This document shows, one piece after another, positions 63,162 to 64,000 of a stretch of 64,000 nucleotides of DNA. Under the pieces are notes generated by a model, which saw nothing but the letters and a program-made list of their open reading frames with translations, was not told the origin of the DNA and made no database searches. The stretch is from Belnapia moabensis DSM 16746 (GTDB lineage: Bacteria; Pseudomonadota; Alphaproteobacteria; Acetobacterales; Acetobacteraceae): assembly GCF_000745835.1 (NCBI RefSeq), contig NZ_JQKB01000001.1, positions 62,001-126,000 of the forward strand, given 5' to 3'. A program made the translations under genes and the position numbers. Position 1 is the stretch's first letter. Each line of letters starts with the position of its first letter.

Positions 63162-64000
63162 TCAATCCTTGATCTGGGCGAAGAGCGGCCGGTCCGAAGC
63201 GCCCTCGTCGAGATCGGAGGCCAGCCGGCCAAGCGGCACTTCCAGCGTGCAGTCGAGCCCGGCCGCGGTCCAGTCGTGACGGACCGCTCCTCCCAGCTGG
63301 TCGCGGATGGTCCCCTCCATGACCCGGCTGCCAAAGCCGCGGCGCTCCGGGGGCGCGGTGATCGGCGGACCGCCTGTCTCGGTCCAGCGGATTCGCAGCA
63401 GCCCGGCCGGATGGTCGAGCGCCCAGGACAGCCGCACCACTCCGCCCGGCGCCGAGAGCGCGCCATGCTTCGTCGCATTGGTCGCCAGCTCGTGCAGCGC
63501 CATGGAGATCGCCTGCGCCGCGCTCGGCCCGAGCAACACGGCGGCGCCGTCCAGCACCACCCGTGGCGCCCGTACATCGCCGCCGGTGCGGGCGGGGAGG
63601 AAGGGCGCCAACTCTCCCTCGGCCAGTTGGTGCAGCCTGGTGCCGGACCAGCGCGCCTGGGCCAGCAGGTTGTGCACCCGGGCAAGGTTGTTCACCCGCC
63701 CTTCGACCGCCTGGGCATAGCGGGCGGCATCGTTCTTCGGCGTCAGGCGCAACGCCGCCTGCACCACGGCGAGGGCGTTCTTGGCCCGGTGGTCCACTTC
63801 GCGGGCCAGCAGCCGCAGCCTTTCCTCCGCCTCGCGCCGCTCGGTCACGTCGATGGCGACGCCGATGAAGCGCACGGCCTGGCCGCTTGCCGGGTCGCGC
63901 AGGACGCTGGCGCGGCCGTTGATCCAACGGACGGCGCGATCGTTCGGGCGGACGATGCGGAATTCCGTCTCCCAGACGGTGGCGGTCCCGGCGAGCGTGG
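63162..64000 (-). CDS. PAS-HWE histidine kinase, 5' part beyond window
   Basis: The gene enters from the right edge. Visible: the end of a PAS/PAC unit (FRIVRPNDRAVRWINGRASV, FIGVAIDVTERREAEE), then an HWE kinase with LAREVDHRAKNALAVVQAAL, ARWSGTRLHQLAEGELAPF, HELATNATKHGAL and RRGFGSRVMEGTIRDQLGG. The ATG at 63875 lies inside the PAS/PAC unit and is not the start. The kinase domain is complete and closely resembles those of the two other HWE genes. Confidence 0.88.
   Translation of the reverse strand, partial: TLAGTATVWETEFRIVRPNDRAVRWINGRASVLRDPASGQAVRFIGVAIDVTERREAEERLRLLAREVDHRAKNALAVVQAALRLTPKNDAARYAQAVEGRVNNLARVHNLLAQARWSGTRLHQLAEGELAPFLPARTGGDVRAPRVVLDGAAVLLGPSAAQAISMALHELATNATKHGALSAPGGVVRLSWALDHPAGLLRIRWTETGGPPITAPPERRGFGSRVMEGTIRDQLGGAVRHDWTAAGLDCTLEVPLGRLASDLDEGASDRPLFAQIKD

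Overview
The window is a high-GC, gene-dense stretch of chromosome from an alphaproteobacterium, most likely an Acetobacteraceae (Roseomonas-like) member. This is inferred from several signs. The order lptC-lptA-lptB-rpoN-raiA and the order plsC-miaB-phoH-ybeY-corC are typical of the class. An Hsp20 gene is followed by a DUF1150 gene, the FtsZ-binding GST-fold protein FzlA is present, a complex I NDUFA9-type protein is present, and there are several HWE-family histidine kinases. No database search was possible, so genus is not claimed. Nearly all genes are chromosomal housekeeping genes packed with 1-14 bp overlaps.

Layout. 1-4.5 kb: end of an RlmI-type rRNA methyltransferase coupled to a DUF3293 gene, facing a leftward set (pyridine nucleotide-disulfide oxidoreductase, 3-hydroxybutyrate dehydrogenase, patatin). 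4.6-8.9 kb: rpmH-rnpA-yidD-yidC-engB-argB, from a clear sigma70-type promoter. 8.9-11.4 kb: a leftward pair, active-looking diguanylate cyclase plus DUF2336 protein. 11.5-14.1 kb: dapD-dapE plus a membrane protein. 14.1-16.3 kb: leftward def-fmt-truA. 16.4-17.2 kb: Hsp20 and DUF1150. 17.3-22 kb: leftward lptC-lptA-lptB-rpoN-raiA. 22.1-24.1 kb: RNase D behind tRNA-Leu(CAG), then an NDUFA9-like gene. 24.1-30.3 kb: gltD-gltB behind a leader with a sigma54-like motif and a nested palindrome. 30.3-32.9 kb is the most accessory-looking part: a small leftward gene resembling ExoY/edema-factor-type nucleotidyl cyclases, fzlA, a decayed FixJ-type response regulator, and a tyrosine phosphatase. 33-39.7 kb: radA, cvpA-purF-SDR-rlmJ-gpsA, and nth on the other strand. 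39.8-43.1 kb: a KaiC-like ATPase and a hybrid kinase that overlap by 17 bp and are preceded by an EcfG-type promoter motif. 43.1-48.5 kb: plsC-miaB-phoH-ybeY-corC plus a small HTH-like gene. 48.7-54.6 kb: MBL hydrolase, RlmD-like methyltransferase, a frameshifted DUF2721 gene, glutaryl-CoA dehydrogenase and a DEAD-box helicase. 54.8-64 kb: an alpha/beta hydrolase and a signalling island of four histidine kinases. Three of these are HWE type (one frameshifted, one cut by the window edge), and one is a classical HisKA kinase.

How it fits together. The core functions are ribosome and tRNA maturation (RlmI, RnpA, EngB, TruA, Fmt, Def, MiaB, YbeY, RlmJ, RNase D, RaiA), envelope biogenesis (YidC/YidD, Lpt, PlsC), nitrogen assimilation (GltBD, with RpoN in the same window), and lysine, arginine and purine synthesis. 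The signalling content (GGDEF, KaiC-like/hybrid kinase, HWE kinases) points to an organism that senses light, redox or stress. The EcfG-like promoter before the KaiC-like gene suggests a link to the alphaproteobacterial general stress response. The best candidate for something undescribed is the compact cyclase-like protein at 30267-30950.
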